Assembly: GCA_030829925.1 (NCBI GenBank)
Contig: JAURNZ010000010.1
Span: forward strand, 1-13,923
Length of the DNA: 13,923 nucleotides
Direction: 5' to 3'
Source of the DNA: Gammaproteobacteria bacterium
GTDB taxonomy: Bacteria; Pseudomonadota; Gammaproteobacteria; Comchoanobacterales; Comchoanobacteraceae
This document shows, piece by piece, positions 6,382-13,923 of this stretch (positions are counted from its first letter, which is position 1; every line of letters starts with the position of its first letter). The notes beneath the pieces were generated by a model, which saw only the letters and a list, made by a program, of their open reading frames with translations, had not been told where the DNA came from and did no database searches. The translations under genes were made by a program, and so were the position numbers.

Positions 6382-8303
6382 TTTTTTTCTCCCTCACATA
6401 CTACAAAATCAAATTTATGAACAACTTTTTTAACAATGCCTTCAACATGAAAGCCACAATGATCAAAAACTTCAGCACCTGGTCCAGACATTCCAAAATG
6501 ATCCAAGCCAATGACCAGGCCATCTGAACCCACCCACTCAAACCAAGGCTGAGAAGCACCAGCTTCTATGGCAATCTTAGGCGTATGACTTGGCAACAAA
6601 TCTTCTTTATACCTCTTTGACTGCTCTCTAAACACCTCTATACAAGGCATAGACACTATTTTAACACCTATGTTTATTTTATCGAGATGATCTGCAACAT
6701 TATGTGCCAAGCCAACTTCAGAACCAGTTGCAATAATAATAAGATCAGGTTTTTTGTGTGGCTTTATCTCATATCCCCCTTTCTTAATTGCCGACATTAA
6801 TCTAGGCTTTTGTTTTTTTGTTTTCTGGCGAGTTAAAACCATGCATGTTGGGCTGCCAACTGACTGACATGCACTTTGCCAAGCAACAACAACCTCTTCT
6901 AAATCACAAGGACGCCACACTTTCAAATTAGGGATGGCCCGAAGCATTGACAACTGCTCAACAGGCTGATGCGTTGGGCCATCTTCTCCTAAGCCAATTG
7001 AGTCATGCGTCAAGACATATATAACCTGCAGGTCCATCAATGCTGACATTCGAATTGCATTTTTTGCATAATCAGAAAATATCAAAAAGGTCCCGACATA
7101 AGGAATTTTATAGCCATCTGATGCAATGCCATTCGCAATGGCAGCCATAGCGAACTCTCGCACACCATAGTCAATGTAATTACCAATACTATCTTTCGTG
7201 TTAACCTTCGCGTTATCTGGATATTTTGTCAAGACAGAGCCTGTTAGATCAGCACAGCCACCAAGAAATACATCTGGCAACTGATTAAGCACTTGATAAG
7301 AAGATGCTCGAGTAGCCAAATCTTGGCCTTGTGCAACAGCCCATTTGAACAATGCCTCCCAGTCAATTACAGGCCTAACCTTGGCACCTACGACATCACT
7401 AGATAAGCGCTCTTTAGGATGCGAGCGCCATGCTTTAAGCACATCATCTTTTATCTCGAAAGGCTCTCCTATCATCTGCATCGCTTGCTTGGTTGCAATA
7501 GCCCTATCTTTTCCAAGTGGCTGACCATGGGCAATAGCCTTCCCTTCCCAATCAGGAACATATTTCCCAATTTTTGTTTTAAATATAATAATAGTGGGCT
7601 TAACCTTAGAGGTGTTTTTTGCATACATTAATGCGTCTTTAATGGCATCAGGGTCATGACCATCAATGTCTGAAATCACATGCCACCCCTGACTATTAAA
7701 ACGCCCAGGTATATCTTCACGAAACCAGCCAGTCGTTTGGCCGTCGATTGAAATATCATTAGCATCGTAAAGCAATATCAGGTTTTGTAGCCCTAACGTG
7801 CCCGCGAGACTACATGCCTCATAGCTAACGCCCTCCATAAGGCAACCATCTCCGGCAAAACAATATACCCAATAATCTTTTTGATCTAAGTTACTTTTAA
7901 GACGTCTTGTCAAAGCTATTCCTACTGCATTTGCAACCCCTTGGCCAAGAGGCCCCGTTGCTACTTCAATGCCCGCTTTAGCATCTCTTTCAGGGTGGCC
8001 CGGTGTCTTTGAGCCTACCTGCCTAAATGATTTTAAATCTGATTTATGAATTGGATATCCAGCTAAATATAAAACTGCGTACAACATTGCACATGCGTGA
8101 CCGTTAGATAAAATGACTCTATCACGATCCTCAGACAAAGGAACATCTGGATTGTACCTTAATACCTCTTTCCATAACACAGCAGCTATATCAGCCATCC
8201 CTAATGGCGCACCAGGGTGTCCAGATGATGCAGCTTCGACCATGTCTATTGCGATATATCTTACAGCGTTAGCTAAATCGACTAACCTTATTTTTTCATT
8301 CAT
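6378..8303 (-). CDS. tkt: Transketolase
   Basis: This thiamine-diphosphate enzyme moves two-carbon units between sugar phosphates, linking pentose phosphates with glyceraldehyde-3-phosphate and fructose-6-phosphate. From ATG at 8303 it has 641 residues, close to the family's 650-670. Visible elements are SSGHPGAPLGMADIA (His29), SNGHA (His69), GPLGQG at 117-122, the cofactor motif GDG at 151-153 ending at Asn182, and the catalytic Glu383 in YGVREFAMA. GLGEDGPTHQPVEQL and the C-terminal domain follow. An in-frame TTG at 8372 would add 23 residues without family counterpart and lies at or before the predicted transcription start, so I reject it. No clear Shine-Dalgarno precedes the ATG. It is the first gene of the operon and overlaps gap by four bases. 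Confidence 0.96.
   Translation of the reverse strand: MNEKIRLVDLANAVRYIAIDMVEAASSGHPGAPLGMADIAAVLWKEVLRYNPDVPLSEDRDRVILSNGHACAMLYAVLYLAGYPIHKSDLKSFRQVGSKTPGHPERDAKAGIEVATGPLGQGVANAVGIALTRRLKSNLDQKDYWVYCFAGDGCLMEGVSYEACSLAGTLGLQNLILLYDANDISIDGQTTGWFREDIPGRFNSQGWHVISDIDGHDPDAIKDALMYAKNTSKVKPTIIIFKTKIGKYVPDWEGKAIAHGQPLGKDRAIATKQAMQMIGEPFEIKDDVLKAWRSHPKERLSSDVVGAKVRPVIDWEALFKWAVAQGQDLATRASSYQVLNQLPDVFLGGCADLTGSVLTKYPDNAKVNTKDSIGNYIDYGVREFAMAAIANGIASDGYKIPYVGTFLIFSDYAKNAIRMSALMDLQVIYVLTHDSIGLGEDGPTHQPVEQLSMLRAIPNLKVWRPCDLEEVVVAWQSACQSVGSPTCMVLTRQKTKKQKPRLMSAIKKGGYEIKPHKKPDLIIIATGSEVGLAHNVADHLDKINIGVKIVSMPCIEVFREQSKRYKEDLLPSHTPKIAIEAGASQPWFEWVGSDGLVIGLDHFGMSGPGAEVFDHCGFHVEGIVKKVVHKFDFVVCEGEKK
6389..6395 (-). 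promoter_or_regulatory. Ribosome binding site of gap
   Basis: The minus strand reads GAGGGAG within the last tkt codons, then A8 running into the ATG at 6381. The spacing is suitable and fixes the gap start. The A8 run also contains the end of tkt. Confidence 0.6.
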
Positions 8304-8351
8304 AAATGCAATACTACCGCACCAGAACAGGCAAGGCAAGGCCTCGAAATA

Positions 8352-8380
8352 TTGACAATTTTTACCAAACAAGCTATCAT
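8352..8380 (+). promoter_or_regulatory. Sigma70-type promoter for the DUF2203 gene
   Basis: A perfect -35 box TTGACA (8352-8357) is followed by a 17-base spacer and a -10 box TATCAT (8375-8380), which matches consensus at five of six bases. Transcription would start near 8387, about 30 bases ahead of ATG at 8417. The -35 lies within the short inverted repeat ATTGACAAT (8351-8359). Confidence 0.6.
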
Positions 8381-8403
8381 AAAACTTATCAGCAATGTAT
8401 CAA
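8376..8403 (-). promoter_or_regulatory. Sigma70-type promoter for the tkt operon
   Basis: On the minus strand a -35 box TTGATA (8403-8398) is followed by a 16-base spacer and a -10 box TATGAT (8381-8376); each box matches consensus at five of six bases. Transcription would begin near 8369, leaving an untranslated leader of about 65 bases before ATG at 8303. The -10 overlaps that of the opposing promoter. Confidence 0.55.
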
Positions 8404-8416
8404 CACGGATTAAACT

Positions 8417-8899
8417 ATGTCTCAAGAAAGCAAGGGAAGATTTCCTACAAGCAAAAAAAAATACTCCTTAGCAGAAACCAATGGCTACATCCCTTATCTT
8501 GAAAAGTCTTTTCTAAGGTTAAGACAGTTAAATGAATGTGTTAGTAACATATTAAGTGATCTTGGCATTGACACTGACGACCTTGGCGAACTTGACTTGC
8601 TTAAAAACACTGACGATAACAATGAATCCACCTACATAATGCTAACAGATTTAAAACTATACTTATCAGCTATACAGAAAACTGTTCGTGAACTTTCAGA
8701 AACAGGATGCTTGATTGACAATCTTGACCAAGGCAAAGTAGCTTGGCCGGCAGAAAAATCTTCAGAAATTTTTTGGTCTTTTGGTGACAAACAGTGTCAG
8801 TTGATTGCAAATCAAACTGAGTTAGAAAATAAGATCTATTTAGTCCCTAATCAAGTTGATAATGGTACCTCAGCTACCCCAATACTAAATGAAGATTGA
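8417..8899 (+). CDS. DUF2203 family protein
   Basis: No function is established for this family that I can state. The 160 residues show its typical layout. It begins with a Y-S-L-A-E-T-N-G-Y-I-P opening (16-26), matching the F/YTLxEANxLLP start of DUF2203. Two amphipathic helices separated by a polar acidic stretch (53-70) come next. The diagnostic tail is TGCLIDNLDQGKVAWPA (96-112), then SSEIFWSFGDKQ, resembling the family's GxxxKDLDxGLVDFP and CWRLGE motifs. It looks soluble, with no signal peptide or membrane helix. The last 20 or so residues (PNQVDNGTSATPILNED) go beyond the usual family end. Their codons overlap the convergent giant gene by 49 bases. A weak GGAT Shine-Dalgarno lies six bases before the ATG. 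It is the only plus-strand gene and shares a divergent promoter region with tkt. The family assignment is from memory of motifs. Confidence 0.75.
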   Translation: MSQESKGRFPTSKKKYSLAETNGYIPYLEKSFLRLRQLNECVSNILSDLGIDTDDLGELDLLKNTDDNNESTYIMLTDLKLYLSAIQKTVRELSETGCLIDNLDQGKVAWPAEKSSEIFWSFGDKQCQLIANQTELENKIYLVPNQVDNGTSATPILNED

Positions 8900-11800
8900 A
8901 GCTGATCTTCCTCACCATCTTTATCTTCGATTTTTATACAACCAAACATAGACATAGGTTTAATCTTTGAAGTCATACGAATATTATCTCCTGAAGACTT
9001 CATATAATCTGAAATAATATCTCTCACCCCATTATTGTATTCACAACTATATAGACTTTTACCAGTAAAATCAGACGGGTCAATTAATTTTTCAAGGTCG
9101 GCAAAACATGTCACACCTTTCTTTTCCATTAACCTGACATCCTCAACATGTATATCAGGAATTCTTTTTAACTCATAATGCGTTGGGAAAGATTCATCAT
9201 GCTTTGAAAAATCTTCTAGCTGGGCTTTAACTTTTTTGATCGCCTGCATGTTAGATAGGAATTTAGCAACATCGTCAACTGCAAAGCCATCTAATGGGTC
9301 TTTTGCTTTAAACGAAAGATCATCCTGATTCCCTTCAAAGATAAAGTCAGATAAAGCCACAAGCCTTTTTTGTGAAAAATTAGGATGTTCTTTGTGTAAA
9401 AATGAAACCAGTAACTGCCTCATTTGTTTATTTTCCTTGATATCAGATAGATCCTCTTCTTTTATGTGATCAAAAAGCTTCTGTGCATTTTCTAATGCTG
9501 CGCTTGATAACGCTACATTAGATCTCATATCAATTTGTTTTAAAAATAGTTTTTTTGACAAAATGGATGGTTGCTCTGAAAAGACAGAAATCACTCGATT
9601 AGCAATAGATGTTTGTGACGAAACCTCAATCTTCATACTTTTTTCAAACTCTGCGAGCTTCACTAAGTCAATTTGGTTGATACGTTTAGAAAATTGTCCA
9701 TCATAGCTATGCAAAGACTCTGTGTCATTTAGCAATTCAAAATTCTCGAGCATTTTAATTATTATGATTGACTCTTCGTTGTCATATTTTACCCAAATAG
9801 ATTTTACTTGCTCAATTGACTCCATTAAACCAAGTCGATCATAAATAGAATATGGTTTTAAAGCCATTTCCCTATTATGCATAACGCAGACCTTCATAAA
9901 AATACTGGCCGCAAACGTTGCAGCAAGCACACCTATAGCGACAGACGACCATGATAACACAATAGAAACAACCAACATGACAAGAGAAATAAGCATGGAT
10001 ATATCAGCTACTTCTTTAGGCATATGATAATTTAAATTATTGTTAAACAACTTGGCTGCTCCATGGTGCGCTAATAATTGAGTACTTAATGACATATCTA
10101 TGATTTCTTTATTTTTATCAATAGAAAGCTCATATCCCCAAGAAGGCGCGAACTGATAAATTAACTGATCAAGCAGCTTACGGTTATCATTTTTTGGTAA
10201 AAGATAACTTAAAGTTGTAAAGAACATTTCGGAAGAACCATTGATGCAGAAGTTTTTCACAGAATCCAGCATTGCTTTTTCCTGTGTTGCAGCAACCAAT
10301 GCCGTCTCTGTACTCATCCTAGAAGGATCATGTGCTTTTTTGGCTTGGCTTAGATTTGCATCAGCTTTTTCAAGCGAGTAATCCAAGTAAACAATTTCCA
10401 GATGGCGCATCATATGTCTAACATTTTTATATAAATGTTTTTTTATTAAATCATCATAGATATCAGGATAATGTTGACTTAAGAAAAATAAAGTTTTTTC
10501 TGAAACTGCAATGTCTTCTTCACTATTTAAATCAACATCTACAAAACCATCTGTGTTTGTATATAGTGCATTATATAAAGATGCTAGCTTTTCTTTACCC
10601 AAACTGTTCCTGACTTCATTGGCTTCACGAGAATTCTGTCCAAGCGTTTTTACTAAATGAATGACTGCATCATCATCTATCGCATCAAGAAGATCTGTAA
10701 GAGGCAATCTAAACAAGCCATCTTTTGCAGTTCTTAAAAAGATTTCCTGATCTTCAATAGAGTTTTCTCGCAGAACTTTAACTGCATCAATGAACACAAA
10801 AAACTCATCGCGCAAGTCTGTTTCGCTGACATTACCGCTATACTTATCAATGCCGTGATAACTTTTTTTCATTTGAGAAAATTGAGTAAATAATCTTTGC
10901 TGAAAAAAACCGCCTTGATCATAACCTTCCTTTCCTAGTTGAGATAATATTTCATCTTTTTCATTAAGCCCAACTGATTTAATTTTTTCGACTAATTTTA
11001 AAATTGAAATAACACTTGATAGATTTGGCTCATTGATAAGATCAACCTCTTTCAGTGAAGACATTAACCTAATCATCATTGCCCTATCTGCATCGGGAGC
11101 AACGCCTGAAATCGATATAGCCTCAGCTAAATTGATATTTTCAACACTACGCTCCTTACTTACCGCATCAAATGCAAGAAAGATGAGCCTTAATTCGTTC
11201 GCCAAATCAGATGCTACTCTATTTTTTGACTTAGCATCATCCACTATCTTTTGTTGCTTTTCAATCGACTTCATTAAAGCTTTTTCTTTTAAAACCAACG
11301 CATCTCTTAAGGTTTTTGGCGAGAATTTTTTTGTTTCATCAGCAGATAACAAGTCTAATAAATGTTTCTCTTTAAGGTGAGGGAGCATTGCATTAAAAAA
11401 TACTTGATATGATGGCAGGTCTTCAATGGCCTCATCTGAAAAATCAGACTCATACCCAACTTCTTTTAGCAATCGTTCGCACTCTGACATGTTTTTAACA
11501 GCATCTGAAACAGTGCTTTTTGCATGATCATGAAATATTTTTTTGACTGCTGGCAAAAGTCCAAGATCAAGAATAGAGTCATATGACTTGGTCTCTAATA
11601 ATTTAACTAGATTCAACCTTAAGGAAAAACCCATCTCCTCTGCCAGCTTACCTACAAGCATGATGACATCTTTTCCTAATTCATTAGATCGCTTAAAATC
11701 AGATGAGTGATTTTCTGCAACAATGGTTCTTGATAAGGGGAATATCCTAGCGGGCTTTGGGCTCTTGAAGCTAAACTGTTCAATCTGCTTTGCTTCTTCA

Positions 11801-13923
11801 ATTAACAAACCATACCTGTCTGAGTGGTTTTTAATGTTTTTTTCAACATATGTTAACTGAGCAAGGCCCCCTTGCTCGTGAGAACTACTTTCTATCCAAT
11901 TTAAAGTATTATCAACCGCTGCTGCAAGTGTTTCGCTTTCCTGAGATTGTATTTCAAACAATGCAAAGATATCAATATAACGACCACCATCATTAGAAAT
12001 TTGCGACCCTCTCAACAATGCTTGCCAGCCTTTATAATTGATATTGTTGTTTTTAATAAAACCACTTAGGTTGCTTATTAACTTATCTGAAAACTGATAA
12101 ATAGGCTTATTAAATATTCTTTCGTTTAATTTAATAAACTGAGTAACTAATGCATCCTGGTGAGAAGTGTATTTGCTCTTATGTGAAAACTTATATGCTA
12201 GTAATGCATATCTTGATAAAAACATTTTTGAATTGTCTGTTAAGCTTTGTGAAGCTTTATAACACCGTTCCATAATGTTTTTAACATTTTTTATCTTTAG
12301 CTCATTACTTGTCTCTTCACTCTTCTGGTCAATATAAATTTGATCAAGAAAATCATTGAGCCGAGAGCTCAGCTCATGTTTGTTTTGCATGCCAAATGAA
12401 TTAACTATTTCCATCATTTGAGATTTATTTGCAAGATTATCAAACCCACCAATCAAGTCCAACTTTTGCCTAGTTTTACTGTGTTTCGCCTCAGACACTC
12501 CATCCGCTTGGAAAAAATTCATGAACTTACTGTCAACACATTCAAAATCAGAAGCATATAGAGCTAAAAACATATCTAATTGTTTTTTATCTTTTACAAA
12601 ATCTGTCGTTTTATTGTTTAATCTATGGAGGCGTTTTAATGACCACTTAGCAATAAAATCGTATGGGTTTACTTGGCCTGTTCTATTTAAAAAGATAATT
12701 GTTTTTTCAACTTGAACACCAAGGTCTTCAATTTCTTCTTTACTCAGCTGATCACACTTCAATACTTCAGCCAAGGAGGCAAATTTAAAAACCAAATCTG
12801 CAGTACATGCTTTAAACCTTTTTTCGACTTTTTCAAACCTTATTGACTTATAACTCTGCTCAGGAAAACCACTAAGTTCTGGCGTAAAACTACACATTTT
12901 TTGTGCATAAAAATGATAAAAGTGTGTCATTTCTTTTCTTTTGACAAGCTTTGATAAAATAAAATCTGATGTTTCTCGGCTTCTTTTAAATTTAGTGCCC
13001 TCATTAAAAAATGACAACACTTCATCAAACATAGAAGTTTGAGAGGAGTCTTTTTTTATAGCACTAGGCCATAGCATAGATTTAACTAATTCTGGATGTA
13101 AGTTTGTATCATTTTGAGGCGATAATTTTTTAGGGTATGCATTAGCTAAATACATTTCTATCTTTGATAGATTAGAGGTTTCTAAAGCATCCATTAACAA
13201 CGGGGTTAACTCGTTGAAATTTTCAACATGTAAATCAATTAACTTAAACCCAAAAGCCCCTTCAAGCAATGCAAGTAACTGGTGCTCTATATTGGAAGAA
13301 TCACTTTGATAAACACCATGAGCACTTATATCAAGTAGCATTTTCAAACGAGGATCAACCTTTGTAACATCAATATCTGTCACATCATAATTATCATAGT
13401 CATATTCATACTCTTCATCTGAATCACTAATTAAATGGTAATCTTCACTTGCATCAAGTCGAGCATGGCCCGCATCTTTCAGGTCACTACTTATTTTATT
13501 TGTTACAACTGACCGATCATCTTCAATAGATTGTTCTAAAGCATCTATTTTTTCATCTAGTTCATCAAGTAATGACTTAACCTTCAAACCTTTTGATAGC
13601 TTTTGTGCAAAGGTTTTTGATAAATCCTCTTTATCCTTCATTATTTTTTGTTCTGCTCTAAATGCTTTTGTCTCATTTAAAGCATGACTAAGTGATGCTT
13701 TGAATGTTAATAAGTGATCTAATTCATCAATTAACAAGTCTAATGATTCCGTGCTTGAATTTAAGGTTAGAAACGAATCACCCCACTCATCAAACCCTAC
13801 TAATTTTAAATTTGCATTAATATTATTAGGATTTTTTATACAAAAATTTGCTTTATTAATAATAAAAGAAATTGTTTTTAATCGCCCAATACCCTTATAT
13901 CTTTCATTGATATTATCATATGC
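8851..13923 (-). CDS. Giant alpha-helical protein of unknown function, N-terminus beyond window
   Basis: I do not recognise this protein. One frame stays open for 1690 codons from the right edge to TGA at 8851, with no internal stop. The frame continues upstream of the TTG at 13737, so that TTG is not a convincing start and the true start lies outside. Counting from the edge, residues 1-60 look beta-rich and Asn-rich. Residues about 95-138 are charged and coiled-coil-like (LLDELDEKIDALEQ). Residues about 165-185 form an acidic Asp/Glu/Tyr tract (DSDEEYEYDYDNYD). A very long charged, helix-rich region follows, with a Lys-rich helix near 880-900. A transmembrane hairpin lies at about 1306-1343 (coordinates 9895-10005): two hydrophobic stretches separated by a turn of two or three residues. 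About 345 residues follow it, including a possible small helical domain near 1586-1615 (HVEDVRLMEKKGVTCFADLE) and an acidic cluster close to the C-terminus. A secreted effector is a guess only. Confidence 0.85.
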   Translation of the reverse strand, partial: AYDNINERYKGIGRLKTISFIINKANFCIKNPNNINANLKLVGFDEWGDSFLTLNSSTESLDLLIDELDHLLTFKASLSHALNETKAFRAEQKIMKDKEDLSKTFAQKLSKGLKVKSLLDELDEKIDALEQSIEDDRSVVTNKISSDLKDAGHARLDASEDYHLISDSDEEYEYDYDNYDVTDIDVTKVDPRLKMLLDISAHGVYQSDSSNIEHQLLALLEGAFGFKLIDLHVENFNELTPLLMDALETSNLSKIEMYLANAYPKKLSPQNDTNLHPELVKSMLWPSAIKKDSSQTSMFDEVLSFFNEGTKFKRSRETSDFILSKLVKRKEMTHFYHFYAQKMCSFTPELSGFPEQSYKSIRFEKVEKRFKACTADLVFKFASLAEVLKCDQLSKEEIEDLGVQVEKTIIFLNRTGQVNPYDFIAKWSLKRLHRLNNKTTDFVKDKKQLDMFLALYASDFECVDSKFMNFFQADGVSEAKHSKTRQKLDLIGGFDNLANKSQMMEIVNSFGMQNKHELSSRLNDFLDQIYIDQKSEETSNELKIKNVKNIMERCYKASQSLTDNSKMFLSRYALLAYKFSHKSKYTSHQDALVTQFIKLNERIFNKPIYQFSDKLISNLSGFIKNNNINYKGWQALLRGSQISNDGGRYIDIFALFEIQSQESETLAAAVDNTLNWIESSSHEQGGLAQLTYVEKNIKNHSDRYGLLIEEAKQIEQFSFKSPKPARIFPLSRTIVAENHSSDFKRSNELGKDVIMLVGKLAEEMGFSLRLNLVKLLETKSYDSILDLGLLPAVKKIFHDHAKSTVSDAVKNMSECERLLKEVGYESDFSDEAIEDLPSYQVFFNAMLPHLKEKHLLDLLSADETKKFSPKTLRDALVLKEKALMKSIEKQQKIVDDAKSKNRVASDLANELRLIFLAFDAVSKERSVENINLAEAISISGVAPDADRAMMIRLMSSLKEVDLINEPNLSSVISILKLVEKIKSVGLNEKDEILSQLGKEGYDQGGFFQQRLFTQFSQMKKSYHGIDKYSGNVSETDLRDEFFVFIDAVKVLRENSIEDQEIFLRTAKDGLFRLPLTDLLDAIDDDAVIHLVKTLGQNSREANEVRNSLGKEKLASLYNALYTNTDGFVDVDLNSEEDIAVSEKTLFFLSQHYPDIYDDLIKKHLYKNVRHMMRHLEIVYLDYSLEKADANLSQAKKAHDPSRMSTETALVAATQEKAMLDSVKNFCINGSSEMFFTTLSYLLPKNDNRKLLDQLIYQFAPSWGYELSIDKNKEIIDMSLSTQLLAHHGAAKLFNNNLNYHMPKEVADISMLISLVMLVVSIVLSWSSVAIGVLAATFAASIFMKVCVMHNREMALKPYSIYDRLGLMESIEQVKSIWVKYDNEESIIIIKMLENFELLNDTESLHSYDGQFSKRINQIDLVKLAEFEKSMKIEVSSQTSIANRVISVFSEQPSILSKKLFLKQIDMRSNVALSSAALENAQKLFDHIKEEDLSDIKENKQMRQLLVSFLHKEHPNFSQKRLVALSDFIFEGNQDDLSFKAKDPLDGFAVDDVAKFLSNMQAIKKVKAQLEDFSKHDESFPTHYELKRIPDIHVEDVRLMEKKGVTCFADLEKLIDPSDFTGKSLYSCEYNNGVRDIISDYMKSSGDNIRMTSKIKPMSMFGCIKIEDKDGEEDQLQSSFSIGVAEVPLST

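Larger units (their letters stand above)
8304..8416. other. Divergent intergenic region between tkt and the DUF2203 gene
   Basis: These 113 bases hold the two opposing promoters. They also contain a tandem repeat of GGCAA followed by GGC (8330-8342) and the short inverted repeat ATTGACAAT (8351-8359). On the minus strand the GGCAA repeat falls in the predicted tkt leader. No riboswitch, small gene or strong hairpin is evident. Confidence 0.5.

Noticed and set aside
8330..8342. Tandem GGCAA repeat as a regulator binding site
   Set aside because: Two short copies with no symmetry are not enough to claim an operator. It is noted only as part of the intergenic region.
7419..8355. Plus-strand frames inside transketolase (7419-7631 and 8113-8355)
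   Set aside because: They are antisense to highly conserved transketolase codons and resemble no protein I know.
8304..8372. N-terminal extension of transketolase from TTG at 8372
   Set aside because: The 23 added residues (MFGKNCQYF and onward) have no counterpart in transketolases, and the TTG falls at or before the predicted transcription start. The ATG at 8303 aligns with the family.
8891..8910. Inverted repeat GAAGAT / ATCTTC with an 8-base loop at the convergent gene ends, as a possible terminator
   Set aside because: The stem is only six AT-containing pairs with no T-run on either strand, and most of it is coding. It is too weak to call a terminator.
11033..11380. 115-codon plus-strand reading frame inside the giant gene
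   Set aside because: It lies wholly antisense to an intact coding frame, lacks a Shine-Dalgarno, and encodes a low-complexity Ser/Phe/Leu-rich product typical of an antisense shadow.
13735..13737. TTG at 13737 as the start of the giant gene
   Set aside because: The same frame stays open through 62 further codons to the window edge, with no Shine-Dalgarno at the TTG. The gene is better treated as running off the window.
1..13923. A defence system, toxin-antitoxin pair, CRISPR array or mobile element
   Set aside because: No repeat array, transposase, integrase, or nuclease/helicase motif is visible. The DUF2203 gene and the giant gene converge and do not form an operon, so they give no support for a two-gene system.

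Overview
The window is AT-rich, gene-dense bacterial DNA with eight genes on the minus strand and one on the plus strand. The tkt-gap-pgk-pyk gene order, the E. coli-like pyruvate kinase and PGK sequence types, the DUF47/PiT pair and the DUF2203 gene suggest a gammaproteobacterium. The low GC and a giant unrecognised alpha-helical protein beside a compact central-carbon operon would suit a host-associated member of the Legionellales/Coxiella type. That placement is an inference, because no rRNA or marker gene is present.

Positions 1-8303 (minus strand) read as one long operon, transcribed right to left: transketolase, GAPDH, phosphoglycerate kinase, pyruvate kinase, a 63-residue two-helix membrane protein, a DUF47 (PhoU-like) protein, purine nucleoside phosphorylase, and an inorganic phosphate transporter cut by the left edge. 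Two junctions are 4-base ATGA overlaps, one is an 11-base overlap, and the others are gaps of a few to about forty bases. A sigma70-type promoter lies just upstream of transketolase, and I see no terminator within the run. The gene set has a metabolic logic. PiT imports phosphate, PNP uses phosphate to release ribose-1-phosphate from nucleosides, transketolase takes pentose phosphates to glyceraldehyde-3-phosphate, GAPDH uses phosphate again, and PGK and pyruvate kinase make ATP. The linking phosphopentomutase is not in the window.

Positions 8304-8416 form a divergent intergenic region with two opposing promoters whose -10 elements overlap almost exactly. The plus-strand gene from it (8417-8899) is a DUF2203-family protein.

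Positions 8851-13923 (minus strand) hold one open reading frame that runs off the right edge with at least 1690 codons. It is mostly alpha-helical and charged, with an acidic tract, a coiled-coil-like segment and a transmembrane hairpin in its last quarter. I do not recognise it. Its 3' end overlaps the end of the DUF2203 gene tail to tail by 49 bases.

The most notable observations are the giant protein, the NADP-type residues in GAPDH, several changed conserved residues in PGK, the overlapping promoters, an A8 slippery run at the tkt/gap junction, and the phosphate/nucleoside genes in the glycolytic operon. No gene-free stretch exceeds 300 bases. I saw no RNA genes, CRISPR arrays, insertion sequences or attachment sites.
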